Part shown: positions 1-7,861 of the stretch, piece after piece
How positions within the stretch are numbered: position 1 is the first letter of the stretch
Layout: every line of letters starts with the position of its first letter
DNA from: Clostridia bacterium
GTDB taxonomy: Bacteria > Bacillota > Clostridia > Lachnospirales > Lachnospiraceae
DNA: 64,000 nucleotides
Assembly (NCBI GenBank): GCA_026000755.1
Contig: BNZC01000002.1
Coordinates: 29,172 to 93,171, forward strand
Direction of reading: 5' to 3'
Made by a program: the position numbers and the translations under genes
The notes under the pieces: generated by a model
Databases searched by the model: none
The model's input: only the letters and a program-made list of their open reading frames with translations
What the model was told of the DNA's origin: nothing

Positions 1-267
1 ATGGTAACGCTCTGCGCCTCCCGGCACAATGTGTGTTACCTTGGAGAATCCGTATGTATCCACGATTTTTTTTTGGCAGTAGTCGATTTCATTTTCTCCT
101 GTCACAAGCACGATGCTGCTAATCTCACTTTCCTCAAAGGCTTTTAAGGAATAGTATAACACCGGATATCCCAACAGGAGCATATATTGTTTTTGCAGGG
201 TGCTGTTCATGCGTCTGCCGAAGCCAGCGGCGAGAATGACGGCGGCGGTTTTATTGGGTTGCGGCAT
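1..267 (-). CDS. ispD: 2-C-methyl-D-erythritol 4-phosphate cytidylyltransferase, N-terminal part
   Basis: Only the first 89 residues lie in the window; the gene runs off the left edge. IspD transfers CMP from CTP to methylerythritol phosphate in the MEP isoprenoid pathway. The visible part has the nucleotide-binding loop A13-A-G-F-G-R-R-M20, then K26-Q-Y28, and later a G-G-A-E-R motif, all typical of IspD rather than of other sugar-nucleotide transferases. The ATG follows a purine-rich AAAGGAAAG site. It lies about 100 bases downstream of tsaD on the same strand and is probably the last gene of that operon. Family assignment is firm from the motifs; full length and activity cannot be judged. 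Confidence 0.85.
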   Translation of the reverse strand, partial: MPQPNKTAAVILAAGFGRRMNSTLQKQYMLLLGYPVLYYSLKAFEESEISSIVLVTGENEIDYCQKKIVDTYGFSKVTHIVPGGAERYH

Positions 268-368
268 AAGGCTTTCCTTTCATTACGGTATCAAATAAAT
301 GTCAGCATGGTATTGTTACCATTGATATCCCGGCGGGTATTGACAATATGCTTGCTCTGAAATCTCCC

Positions 369-1385
369 CTATACTAATTTCAAGTTCGGCACAGCATTCA
401 AATCCCATCCTGCCCTTACCCCTGCCTGATATTCATAATAGGCGGCGGCTCCTATCATAGCAGCATTATCTGTACACAAGACCATGCTTGGGCAATAAAA
501 GCGCACGCCGATTGCCTCCATAGCAGTCTTCATACCCTCTCGCAAGGCTGTATTGGCCGCTACCCCCCCCGCTAAGGCAAATTGATTCAGCTGATATTCC
601 TTAACTGCCATTAGGGAATGTTCGATCAACACCTCAACCACCGCTTTTTGAAAGGATGCGGCAATGTCTGCTTGATGGATCTCCTCTCCTTTCATCTTAC
701 AGCCATTGATGTGATTTAAGACAGCAGATTTTACACCACTAAAGCTAAAATCATAGGGATTGTCTGACACCTTGGCTTTGGGAAATGCAATGGCATCTGC
801 ATTTCCCTCTTTCGCCATGCGTTCAATGGCAGGTCCTCCCGGGTATCCCAAACCAATTGCTCGGGCTACCTTATCAAAGGCTTCCCCTGCCGCATCGTCA
901 CGAGTAAGTCCTATGATTTCATAGTGCGTGTAGTCCTTTGCCACCACCAAGTGGGTATGCCCGCCCGATGCCACAAGGCACAAATAGGGGGGGGTAAGTT
1001 TCTCGTGTTCAATGTAATTGGCACAAATATGCCCTTTGATGTGATGTACGCCGATTAAGGGTTTTCCGGTGGCAAAACTAATGGCTTTTGCCGCTGATAC
1101 CCCTACCAACAAGGCTCCTACCAGACCCGGCCCGTAGGTAACGGCAATGACATCAATTTCTTCCAAGGAAACACTTGCAGACTCCAAAGCTTCTTCTATG
1201 ACTTGATTGATATTTTCGATATGCTTTCTGGAAGCAATCTCCGGAACTACACCGCCATATTCTTTGTGGTATTTGATTTGAGAGGAAATGATGTTAGAGC
1301 GAACCTCCCGCCCGTTTTTCACCACAGCTGCTGCGGTTTCGTCACAGGAGCTTTCGATGGCTAGGATTGTGATACTACTTTTCAT
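369..1385 (-). CDS. tsaD: tRNA N6-adenosine threonylcarbamoyltransferase TsaD
   Basis: TsaD transfers the threonylcarbamoyl group to A37 of ANN-decoding tRNAs, working with TsaB and TsaE, both encoded in the same operon. The 338-residue protein has the family's usual length. It opens with the ASKHA-type E-S-S-C-D-E-T segment near residue 11 and carries the metal-binding H115-x3-H119 motif. The phosphate-binding G-G-V-A-A-N-T segment lies near the C-terminus. Two 8-base G/C runs (563-570 and 987-994) fall inside the coding sequence, at a Gly-Gly and a Pro-Pro pair. An AGGGG site precedes the ATG. Assignment is secure. Confidence 0.97.
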   Translation of the reverse strand: MKSSITILAIESSCDETAAAVVKNGREVRSNIISSQIKYHKEYGGVVPEIASRKHIENINQVIEEALESASVSLEEIDVIAVTYGPGLVGALLVGVSAAKAISFATGKPLIGVHHIKGHICANYIEHEKLTPPYLCLVASGGHTHLVVAKDYTHYEIIGLTRDDAAGEAFDKVARAIGLGYPGGPAIERMAKEGNADAIAFPKAKVSDNPYDFSFSGVKSAVLNHINGCKMKGEEIHQADIAASFQKAVVEVLIEHSLMAVKEYQLNQFALAGGVAANTALREGMKTAMEAIGVRFYCPSMVLCTDNAAMIGAAAYYEYQAGVRAGWDLNAVPNLKLV

Positions 1386-1401
1386 GCTATACCCCTATAA
1401 A

Positions 1402-1483
1402 GTTCGTTCAACATAAGCTCGTGTTACGCCAATCGCTAAAGTGACCGAGCAATGCCGGGTCAGACCCTGCTTTCGGCTTCGTC
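1402..1483. repeat. R3 repeat, copy a, overlapping the rnz 3' end
   Basis: This stretch shares GTTCGTTCAACATAAG (1402 onward), CGCTAAAGTG (about 1434) and CTTTCGGC (about 1470) with copies near 15.0 and 33.1-33.4 kb. It lies between rnz and tsaD. Its right end encodes the last residues of RNase Z (A-E-S-R-V then stop). The same Ala-Glu-Ser tail is produced where copies meet the ends of the P-type ATPase and nrdD genes. The boundaries are approximate and the nature of the element is unknown. Confidence 0.6.
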
Positions 1484-2386
1484 AGCAAAATCCAATTCCA
1501 CAGACTTTCCATCTTTCCCCAGATATGCCTTGGGGAAAATCTTTCGCACTTGCCCCATATAGCGTTCTCCTCCCAACAAAGAGGGGCTAAAATGGGTCAG
1601 CCACAGTTCTCCTACTTTGGCATCCCTTGCCATGGTCGCCGCCTCATAAAAGGTCATGTGCTTGTACTGCTTGGCCTTTTCCTCTTTTTCCTTTTCTGCA
1701 TACATACCCTCGCAAATAAACAAATCGCTTCCTGCGGCATGGGCTACAATGGACGGTGTGGGGCGGCTGTCCGTGCAATAGCTCAGCTTAATGCCTCGTC
1801 TGGCTTTGCCCATAACCATGTCGGGGGTATAGCATTTCCCCTCATGCTCTACGGCACTCCCTTTCTGCAAACGGTTCCAGTAATTCTTGGGCAGCTGCAA
1901 GGAGGTCGCCTTTTCCACATCAAAACGCCCTGAACGAAGGATTTCAATGGAATAGCCGTAGCAGACGATATTGTGATTTACCCGAAATGCGGTGATTTTA
2001 TAGCCCTTAATGTCAAATATATGCTCCTGTTCACTCATTTCCAAGTACTCAATGGAAAATGGCAATTCCGGTGCAATGGTACGCAGGGCACTCACCACCC
2101 GCTCTAAGCCCTTGGGACCAATTACGGTGAGAGGTTCTGTACGCTGTGCATTTCCCATCGTGAGTAAAATGCCGGGAAGACCACTGATGTGATCGGCGTG
2201 ATAATGGGTAAAGCAGATGATGTCAATTGGCTTAAAACTCCAACCCTTTTCCTTAACGGCAATCTGGGTACCCTCGCCGCAGTCAATCATCAGGCTGCTG
2301 CCGTTGTAGCGGGTCATCAGGGAGGTGAGCCATCTATGGGGAAGGGGCATCATACCCCCTGTGCCTAACAAGCAAAGATCTAACAT
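1460..2386 (-). CDS. rnz: Ribonuclease Z
   Basis: RNase Z removes the 3' trailer from tRNA precursors that lack an encoded CCA. The 308-residue metallo-beta-lactamase protein has the long-range metal-binding motif H61-x-H63-x-D65-H66, an N-terminal G-T-G-G-M-M-P segment, and a late T-H-F-S-P segment matching the family's C-terminal metal ligand. AGAGGA precedes the ATG at close spacing. The last residues (E-A-E-S-R-V) are encoded by a dispersed repeat rather than by a conserved family tail, so the natural C-terminus may have been replaced. It lies between rimI and tsaD, giving a tRNA-focused operon. Confidence 0.95.
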   Translation of the reverse strand: MLDLCLLGTGGMMPLPHRWLTSLMTRYNGSSLMIDCGEGTQIAVKEKGWSFKPIDIICFTHYHADHISGLPGILLTMGNAQRTEPLTVIGPKGLERVVSALRTIAPELPFSIEYLEMSEQEHIFDIKGYKITAFRVNHNIVCYGYSIEILRSGRFDVEKATSLQLPKNYWNRLQKGSAVEHEGKCYTPDMVMGKARRGIKLSYCTDSRPTPSIVAHAAGSDLFICEGMYAEKEKEEKAKQYKHMTFYEAATMARDAKVGELWLTHFSPSLLGGERYMGQVRKIFPKAYLGKDGKSVELDFADEAESRV

Positions 2387-2412
2387 ACATTCCTCTTTCT
2401 ATCATTTCTTGA

Positions 2413-2436
2413 CTGTTTGGAGAAAGCTCCAAACAG
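2413..2436. other. Intergenic hairpin between rimI and rnz
   Basis: A perfect 10-bp stem (CTGTTTGGAG / CTCCAAACAG) with a 4-base loop lies just upstream of rnz. A second G/C-rich imperfect stem follows at about 2440-2478. Neither is followed by a U-run on the transcribed strand, so they look like mRNA-processing or stability structures rather than simple terminators. Confidence 0.5.
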
Positions 2437-2485
2437 GGGAATCTGACCGGAAAGTTCGCCCCGGCGTTGCCGGATTCCGTAACTA

Positions 2486-2929
2486 TCATGGCAGTTTTTT
2501 CACCATTACATAAGCATCTTCTGTGGGTTTTTGGTAAAAGTCCTTTCGTTTGCCGCTTTGCATAAAACCAAGGCTTTCGTATAAATGCAGAGCGGGCTGA
2601 TTGGATACCCGTACCTCTAAAAAGACTTTTGTTACACCCTTTTGTCGGGCTTGTTCCAGTAAATGACACAGCATTCTTTTGCCGATGCCCTTGTTCTGAG
2701 ATTCGGGTTTTACTGCCATGTTCACAAGCTCTCCCTCATCTAACATACAATAAATACCGCAGTAAGCCACAACCTCCCCCCCCCAATGTGCCGTCAGATA
2801 AAGCACATGGTCAAAACCAAGGGCAGACAAAAAGCCGTCTTCGCTCCAAGGTTCGGAAAAGAGTGTTTTTTCGATTTGAATGACAGCGGGTAGGTCAGCT
2901 GCCTGCATGGGATGAAACTCCAATTCCAT
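2486..2929 (-). CDS. rimI: Ribosomal protein bS18 alanine N-acetyltransferase RimI
   Basis: This 147-residue GNAT-fold enzyme is predicted to acetylate the N-terminus of ribosomal protein S18, or another N-terminal target, using acetyl-CoA. The CoA-binding Q-N-K-G-I-G-K-R segment lies in the middle, followed by the family's C-terminal L-H-L-Y-E-S-L-G-F block. RimI homologues commonly sit beside tsaB and tsaD in Firmicutes, as here. A nine-base G run (2776-2784) encodes Trp-Gly-Gly-Glu. Exact substrate is inferred from context and family. Confidence 0.9.
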   Translation of the reverse strand: MELEFHPMQAADLPAVIQIEKTLFSEPWSEDGFLSALGFDHVLYLTAHWGGEVVAYCGIYCMLDEGELVNMAVKPESQNKGIGKRMLCHLLEQARQKGVTKVFLEVRVSNQPALHLYESLGFMQSGKRKDFYQKPTEDAYVMVKKLP

Positions 2930-2979
2930 GTTATTCCTCTATGAAACTTGTCCTGTAAAAACAACTGAAGTATTAAGAC

Positions 2980-3795
2980 TCAAGTATACACTTGTTCTTT
3001 CTCCAACCGCTCCCGCTCCGCCTGAGAAAGGCGCAGATATTCCGGCACAAATTCACTTGCCGGCACAGATTTACCTGCCACCAGATACTCCATGCCCAAG
3101 GCTGCCAATGCTCCTGCCCTTTGTCTATTTAGATGAGCCGGTGCAAATCCAAAGGAAATCTTACAATGCTCCTTTAGGTAATCGGCAAACACATTCGCTC
3201 CATCTCCCAAAAACAGAACCCTCCTGCCGATTGCATTTAGCTTGTCTGTGATGTCTGCAATACCAAGCGCACAGGGGGCAACGTGGGGCTGTAAAGCATA
3301 GTAGGACAACAAACTTGCTTCCCTCTCATTTTTATTTTGCAAATCCTCTCGCAAAATCATTTCGGCAGACGGCACGCTGTCCTTCTCATTTTCGGAATTT
3401 GCTTTCGGCACAAATTCATACACTCCTGTATAAACCTGATTTCTTCTGGCATCCATCAATGGACAAATCAAATCCTTTGCCCCATATAAATTATATGCCA
3501 AACCCTCTAATGTGGATATGGGAAGAAGGGGTTTTTGTAAGGCAAATCCCAATCCTTTCGCCATTGCCGCTCCAATCCGCAGTCCCGTAAAAGAACCCGG
3601 ACCCGCCGCCACTGCAATTCCGTCAATCGACGACAAATCAAGTTCTGTCATGCGAACCAATTCCGATAGCATGGGGAGCAATGTCACGGAATGGTTTATT
3701 TTATGATTTATACTGATCTCCCCCAATAACTGATTGTCCTGCGTAAGTGCCGCAGAGGCAACTTGACCGGAACTGTCTATAGCAAGTATTTTCAT
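2980..3795 (-). CDS. tsaB: tRNA threonylcarbamoyladenosine biosynthesis protein TsaB
   Basis: TsaB is the non-catalytic partner that dimerises with TsaD for t6A synthesis. At 271 residues it is somewhat longer than the usual ~230. It has the ASKHA-like start I-L-A-I-D-S-S-G and the conserved A-G-P-G-S-F-T-G-L-R-I-G block. The start is unusual: the first codons and the ribosome site are preceded by a second, diverged copy of themselves 79 bases upstream. This separates tsaB from tsaE, whose stop overlaps the older copy's ATG. The assigned start keeps the full conserved N-terminus in frame. Confidence 0.95.
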   Translation of the reverse strand: MKILAIDSSGQVASAALTQDNQLLGEISINHKINHSVTLLPMLSELVRMTELDLSSIDGIAVAAGPGSFTGLRIGAAMAKGLGFALQKPLLPISTLEGLAYNLYGAKDLICPLMDARRNQVYTGVYEFVPKANSENEKDSVPSAEMILREDLQNKNEREASLLSYYALQPHVAPCALGIADITDKLNAIGRRVLFLGDGANVFADYLKEHCKISFGFAPAHLNRQRAGALAALGMEYLVAGKSVPASEFVPEYLRLSQAERERLEKEQVYT

Positions 3796-3889
3796 TCAAT
3801 AATCCTCTGTTTTTGTCCTTTTCCGGTGCCGCCAAAGCAACTTGGCCGGAACTATCTATAGCAGGTATTTTCATACAGCAATCCTCTGT
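3732..3889 (-). repeat. 79-bp tandem duplication of the tsaB start and ribosome site
   Basis: Positions 3747-3810 (tsaB start region) and 3826-3889 match at about 55 of 64 bases with a fixed offset of 79. The upstream copy still encodes an initiator Met followed by K-I-P-A-I-D-S-S-G-Q-V-A, overlapping the tsaE stop as ATGA. Because 79 is not a multiple of three, that copy reads out of frame into tsaB. It would make a leader peptide of about 57 residues ending near 3701. It appears to be a fossil gene start retained as a translated leader. Confidence 0.85.
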
Positions 3890-4305
3890 ATGATACATAT
3901 TCTACGGTAATCAAAGCCCTTTTCTATATCCTTTTCAATCTGAATCTCTGTCCTGTTTTCCGGAAGAATGGACCGAATTCGACTTGACCATTCAATTAAA
4001 CTAAGACCATCTCCATAGAAATAGTCCTCATAACCAATCTCTTCCATTTCCTCTACGTCTGCAATGCGATAGACATCAAAATGATAGAGGGGCATACGCC
4101 CCGTTTCATAGACTTTTACAATGGTAAAGGTGGGGCTGTTGACCACTTCCATAACAGAAAGCCCCTTGGCTATCCCTTGGGTCAGCATGGTTTTCCCTGC
4201 ACCCAGTTCCCCGTCTATGGTATATACCCCCCCCGTTTCCGCTTGGGTACCAAGGCGAATGCCAAGAGCAATGGTTTCTTCTTCTGACCAAGTTTCAAAA
4301 ATCAT
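3871..4305 (-). CDS. tsaE: tRNA threonylcarbamoyladenosine biosynthesis ATPase TsaE
   Basis: TsaE is the P-loop ATPase that drives turnover of the TsaBD complex in t6A formation. The 144-residue protein has the normal length and a clear Walker A motif G32-E-L-G-A-G-K-T39. It also has the conserved S-P-T-F segment and a late L-I-E-W-S motif. An 8-base G run at 4227-4234 encodes Gly-Gly. Its TGA overlaps the vestigial copy of the tsaB start (ATGA), which suggests that tsaE and tsaB were once directly coupled. Confidence 0.95.
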   Translation of the reverse strand: MIFETWSEEETIALGIRLGTQAETGGVYTIDGELGAGKTMLTQGIAKGLSVMEVVNSPTFTIVKVYETGRMPLYHFDVYRIADVEEMEEIGYEDYFYGDGLSLIEWSSRIRSILPENRTEIQIEKDIEKGFDYRRICIIQRIAV

Positions 4306-4323
4306 TTATTTTCCTCAACAATC

Positions 4324-4821
4324 TTACAGACCTTTCACCCGAAAGCGTTCTAAATGTTCCCGTGCCAACGCCGCTAAGGGTTCGTAGTTGTCTCCCAGTT
4401 GGGAGCGCGGAATGACATAGGCATTGATTCGGGTGCTGTAAAGGAGCAGGTTGTGCTTCGTAGATACCATACGATAAATCATATCCCAAGGCAGTTCCGC
4501 TGACTCTTCTCCTATGGTTACATGAACCCCCGCTGCATCCACCAGGTACTGAATGCGTTCTCGCAGTACAGGCAGTCGCTTCATCAAGCTTTTGGATCGA
4601 AACCACAGGGTAATGGGCATGTACACCAAAAACACAAGACCAAATACGAAATACAAAACCGTATAACCTGTGCTAACCCTTCCCCTTGTTACAAATGCCA
4701 TGGCAAGCACAGCCAAGGCAATCAGCGTTGCTAAAATCCCCTGAGAACCTGTGTAGGCATGGTGCAGGTTGAAACGGTACATATCTTTTTCTGTAAGATT
4801 GACATCAAATTCGATGGGCAT
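4324..4821 (-). CDS. YcxB-like membrane protein
   Basis: A 165-residue protein with two predicted membrane helices (about residues 28-48 and 54-75). A cytosolic C-terminal domain follows, with the W-D-M-I-Y-R-M-V and A-Y-V-I-P-R-S-Q-L patterns seen in YcxB-like proteins. The family's function is unknown to me. It is the first gene of the t6A operon, directly behind a consensus promoter, with tsaE 18 bases downstream. Co-transcription does not by itself imply a role in tRNA modification. Confidence 0.75.
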   Translation of the reverse strand: MPIEFDVNLTEKDMYRFNLHHAYTGSQGILATLIALAVLAMAFVTRGRVSTGYTVLYFVFGLVFLVYMPITLWFRSKSLMKRLPVLRERIQYLVDAAGVHVTIGEESAELPWDMIYRMVSTKHNLLLYSTRINAYVIPRSQLGDNYEPLAALAREHLERFRVKGL

Positions 4822-4868
4822 GGTTGTACTCCTTACGCTTACTTTTTCGCGATAGAACCTGTACTATT

Positions 4869-4897
4869 ATTATATGCTCTTACACTTTTTCTGTCAA
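4869..4897 (-). promoter_or_regulatory. Sigma-A promoter of the ycxB-tsaEB-rimI-rnz-tsaD operon
   Basis: On the minus strand TTGACA (4892-4897) and TATAAT (4869-4874) are separated by exactly 17 bases, a perfect vegetative consensus, about 50 bases upstream of the ycxB-like start. Confidence 0.85.
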
Positions 4898-5017
4898 GTC
4901 TTAGTGTTTGCAATATTAAGGGAAATCTATGGAGATTTAATTGCTATCACACGTCTTTCCACAAGAGAAGAGATTGCCGACCGCAGGAATTTAGCCCCAC
5001 GAACTTCCAATTTCTTC

Positions 5018-5046
5018 TTGACATATTATACAATATATAATATTAT
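5018..5046 (+). promoter_or_regulatory. Sigma-A promoter of the ABC exporter
   Basis: TTGACA at 5018-5023 and TATTAT at 5041-5046 are 17 bases apart, with an alternative TATAAT at 5044-5049. The start codon is about 90 bases downstream, preceded by AGAAAGGA. The 4822-5138 gap therefore holds two divergent promoters; no operator or riboswitch was recognised in it. Confidence 0.85.
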
Positions 5047-5138
5047 AATTTTAGTGGCTTACTGCCCGGCAGGATGCTTTTTGGAATCCTGTACTGGTAT
5101 TTTAGCAATAAAAACCGAACACAGAAAGGAACAAACAC

Positions 5139-6059
5139 ATGGCAGAAACAGTTTTTACAGCGCAAAATCTCAGCAAGCGTTACAAGAAATTTCTTGCCCT
5201 TGACGGTTTTCACATGACCGTGAATCAGGGTGACATCTACGGCTTTGTGGGCGAGAACGGGGCAGGCAAGACCACCCTCATACGAACCCTTGCGGGGCTG
5301 ATTCATCCGACGGGAGGAGATATTTCCATTTTCGGTGCAAGCGATAAGGCAGGATTAAACGAACAGCGGAAAAAGGTGGGTGCCATCATTGAAGCTCCTG
5401 CGGTTTATCCTGATTTGACCGCAAAACAGAATTTGGAAATCATCCGTTTACAGCAGGGCATTTCCGATAAAGGACGTGTTGATGAGGTCTTAAAGACCGT
5501 TGATTTGAGTGATACGGGCAAGAAAAAAGCGAAGAATTTTTCCCTTGGAATGCGCCAACGTCTGGGACTTGCTATGGCACTCCTAAACCGCCCGGGATTT
5601 CTGGTGCTGGATGAACCGGTGAACGGACTTGATCCCGTTGGTATTGTGGATTTCCGTGATTTGATGAAGAAATTAAATCAAAAAGAAGGCGTGACCATCT
5701 TGATTTCCAGTCACATTTTAGGGGAACTGGCACAGCTTACCACCTGCTACGGCTTCGTTCACAAGGGCAAGATGGTGGAAGAAGTAAGTGCGGCGGATTT
5801 GGCTGAAAAATGCCAGAAATACATATCCCTTACGGTAAGCGATGCCACCGCAGCTGCGGCAATCATTGAAAAGGAACTTCAAACCAAGAATTTCAAGTTG
5901 CTTTCCGAAAATAAAATCCATCTGTATGAGGTGCTTGAAAACAATGCCGCCCTTTCTAAGGCTCTGTTTGAAAACGGCGTTTCCATTCAGGAAATGCGGG
6001 CAAGCGGCGAGGATTTGGAATCCTATTACATGACTCTGATCGGAGGTGCGGACAAATGA
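5139..6059 (+). CDS. ABC transporter ATP-binding protein (BcrA-like)
   Basis: The 306-residue nucleotide-binding subunit has Walker A G38-E-N-G-A-G-K-T45, signature S135-L-G-M-R-Q140 and Walker B F154-L-V-L-D-E-P160. A C-terminal extension of about 90 residues follows, as in BcrA/LanF-type exporters that pump peptide antibiotics or lantibiotics. It overlaps the permease start by 4 bases, so the pair is translationally coupled. No sensor kinase adjoins it, unlike many antibiotic-responsive pairs; the hybrid kinase at 8.8-10.7 kb is on the other strand. Substrate is unknown. Confidence 0.88.
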   Translation: MAETVFTAQNLSKRYKKFLALDGFHMTVNQGDIYGFVGENGAGKTTLIRTLAGLIHPTGGDISIFGASDKAGLNEQRKKVGAIIEAPAVYPDLTAKQNLEIIRLQQGISDKGRVDEVLKTVDLSDTGKKKAKNFSLGMRQRLGLAMALLNRPGFLVLDEPVNGLDPVGIVDFRDLMKKLNQKEGVTILISSHILGELAQLTTCYGFVHKGKMVEEVSAADLAEKCQKYISLTVSDATAAAAIIEKELQTKNFKLLSENKIHLYEVLENNAALSKALFENGVSIQEMRASGEDLESYYMTLIGGADK

Positions 6060-6829
6060 TACAATTGATTCAAGCGGAATGTTTGAAATTATCAAAATCC
6101 TTGGGCTATAAGGTTTTATTGTTGGTTGCCCTTGGAATGGGTGTGCTGATTGGCTGTGCGATGGTATTTCTGGCAGGAGAAACCGGTTCAACATTAGGCG
6201 GTTTTGATTTATATGTGCAAAACTTAGGCGGCAGCTCCCAGTTCTCTTCCATCTTATTATCCGTTTTGGCAGCTATTGTTGTCTGCCACGAATTTAACAA
6301 CCGTACCTTTGGCATGAGTTTATCCGGTGGACTCTCCCGCAGCAAGCTGTGGACAGCAAAAGTAATTACCTTCCTTTTGGCAAGTATTCCCCTCTTGTTT
6401 CTGATGCCTGTTGTTTCCTGCCTGATTGCAGGATTTAAGAACGGTTTTTCGTCTACGGCGTCGAATGGGCTGACGGAGATTGCTCCGGGTCTTTCGCTGG
6501 CTCCAAGCCTTGGCATCCCGACCCTGACCCTCTTATACCTCTTAGGCAGTCTGACACTTGCCGCATTTTGTCTCTTTTTGTCCTCTCTGATTAAAAATGT
6601 GGGCGGAACCATCGGCGCAGGAATCGGCTTTGTGATTCTCGCTCAGCTTGGGACGGCATTTATAAAAAATGAGACAGTAAAGAATCTCGTCTTCATTCAT
6701 CAGTTGGATAACTTAATCAGGCTTGACGGGGGAAAATCAGTACCCTTGTTTATTGGTGTGTGCGGGATTTCCCTTGTGGTATTCTTGATGCTGTCTCTGC
6801 TGATTGTGGAGAAGTCGGATTTGAAGTAA
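6056..6829 (+). CDS. ABC-2 family transporter permease (BcrB-like)
   Basis: A 257-residue protein with about six predicted hydrophobic helices and the layout of ABC-2 permeases that pair with BcrA-like ATPases. Early in the sequence it has a V-C-H-E-F-N-N-R-T-F-G segment, a conserved pattern after the second helix in this permease group. Start overlaps the ATPase stop (ATGA). A large hairpin repeat immediately follows the stop and probably terminates transcription from both sides. Substrate is unknown; bacteriocin immunity or export is possible by family only. Confidence 0.82.
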   Translation: MIQLIQAECLKLSKSLGYKVLLLVALGMGVLIGCAMVFLAGETGSTLGGFDLYVQNLGGSSQFSSILLSVLAAIVVCHEFNNRTFGMSLSGGLSRSKLWTAKVITFLLASIPLLFLMPVVSCLIAGFKNGFSSTASNGLTEIAPGLSLAPSLGIPTLTLLYLLGSLTLAAFCLFLSSLIKNVGGTIGAGIGFVILAQLGTAFIKNETVKNLVFIHQLDNLIRLDGGKSVPLFIGVCGISLVVFLMLSLLIVEKSDLK

Positions 6830-6832
6830 GAG

Positions 6833-6936
6833 AAAACGGCTACTCTATGTAAGTGAAAATGGCTACCCTCGCTGCTCGAAGGTTCTTTTTGGGGCAGCGT
6901 GGGTAGCCATTTTCACATATACAGATCAGCCGTTTT
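6833..6936. repeat. R1 hairpin repeat, copy A (probable bidirectional terminator)
   Basis: Two 23-base arms (6853-6875 and 6894-6916) pair with one mismatch around an 18-base loop containing TTCTTTTT. Outer arms AAAACGGCT / AGCCGTTTT extend the structure. The element carries TACTCTATGTAA, shared with a copy near 51.4 kb. It lies between convergent genes and its right outer arm encodes the last residues and stop of the metallophosphoesterase gene. Confidence 0.75.
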
Positions 6937-7861
6937 TCCACAAAATCTCTTCTAACGGCAGTGGCCCTCCCAACAATTCCTTCTCCACCTTCACGTAATT
7001 ATCTTTCCCCGGCAGTTGCTGCCACTTCACAAGGCTCATTTCCCCTTGATTGATTTCAATGGCAGTAATGCTATAGGGATGCACGCCACTGCCCGTGTTG
7101 TAATACCATGCGTTGTGCGGATCTTCTGTGAAATAGGGTCTGTGGGTATGCCCTGCAACCAAGACCTGCTGACGTTTCTTTGCCCATGTCGCCATCCGTT
7201 TTTCCACAAAATCTTTCTTTTTGTAATTTTTTGCAGCACTGGTGGGATCCTTGACTCCCAGTTGCTCCAAGGGGCGCCACAGATAACGCACCAGAAAACG
7301 GGATAATTTCCACAGGGTGTCATTCATAAAATCCCCCTGATGTCCATGAATCAACAACAGACCTTTCCCATTGCAGCAGTTTTTCAGGAAGATACTTTCA
7401 TGTGCCACAAGACCCGGGCAGCATCCACAGAACATATGTTCTTTCTTTTTTGCCGTATCCGGCTTACGCATTTCAAGAGCCATAAGACCCATGAGCCGCT
7501 CCCCCATGGTTTGCTCGTTTTTTTTCACCATATCATGATTGCCGTAGAGCATGAACAGCCGCCCTTTTGCATGAAATTTTTTGAGGAGAGCAAAGACCTC
7601 TCCGTGCTTTTCCATGATTTCTTCCATGCGCTTATTTTCCCACAGCTCATCCCCGTCTCCCAGTTCAAAATAAGAATACCCCCGCTCGTAATATTCCCGC
7701 AGAGCTGCCAGATAAACGGTTTTATTTCCTGCAAAATTGTCATGCCAGTTCCCATCTCCCCGGTGGCAATCGCTCATCAGCACATAGGATCGCTCCGGGT
7801 GCAAGGGAACGCAGACTGCATTTGCCAGTACCGAATCCATACGGTGCTCATAGCCGAGCAT
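6926..7861 (-). CDS. Calcineurin-like metallophosphoesterase
   Basis: The protein (311 residues from the chosen start) carries the binuclear metallophosphatase motifs in order: S-D-C-H-R-G-D, then G-D-G-D-E, Y-G-N-H-D, H-G-H-Q-G-D and G-H-T-H-R-P. Such enzymes cleave phosphomono- or diesters; the substrate is unknown. An in-frame ATG 24 bases upstream exists, but AAGGAG lies 6 bases before the ATG at 7861, so that start is preferred; it overlaps the upstream gene by 14 bases. The stop codon and final residues (W-K-N-G) lie within a hairpin repeat. Confidence 0.85.
   Translation of the reverse strand: MLGYEHRMDSVLANAVCVPLHPERSYVLMSDCHRGDGNWHDNFAGNKTVYLAALREYYERGYSYFELGDGDELWENKRMEEIMEKHGEVFALLKKFHAKGRLFMLYGNHDMVKKNEQTMGERLMGLMALEMRKPDTAKKKEHMFCGCCPGLVAHESIFLKNCCNGKGLLLIHGHQGDFMNDTLWKLSRFLVRYLWRPLEQLGVKDPTSAAKNYKKKDFVEKRMATWAKKRQQVLVAGHTHRPYFTEDPHNAWYYNTGSGVHPYSITAIEINQGEMSLVKWQQLPGKDNYVKVEKELLGGPLPLEEILWKNG

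Noticed and set aside
3701..3898. 65-residue ORF overlapping the tsaB start as an independent gene
   Set aside because: Its first half is a duplicated tsaB start and its second half is out-of-frame tsaB; reported as a fossil leader instead.
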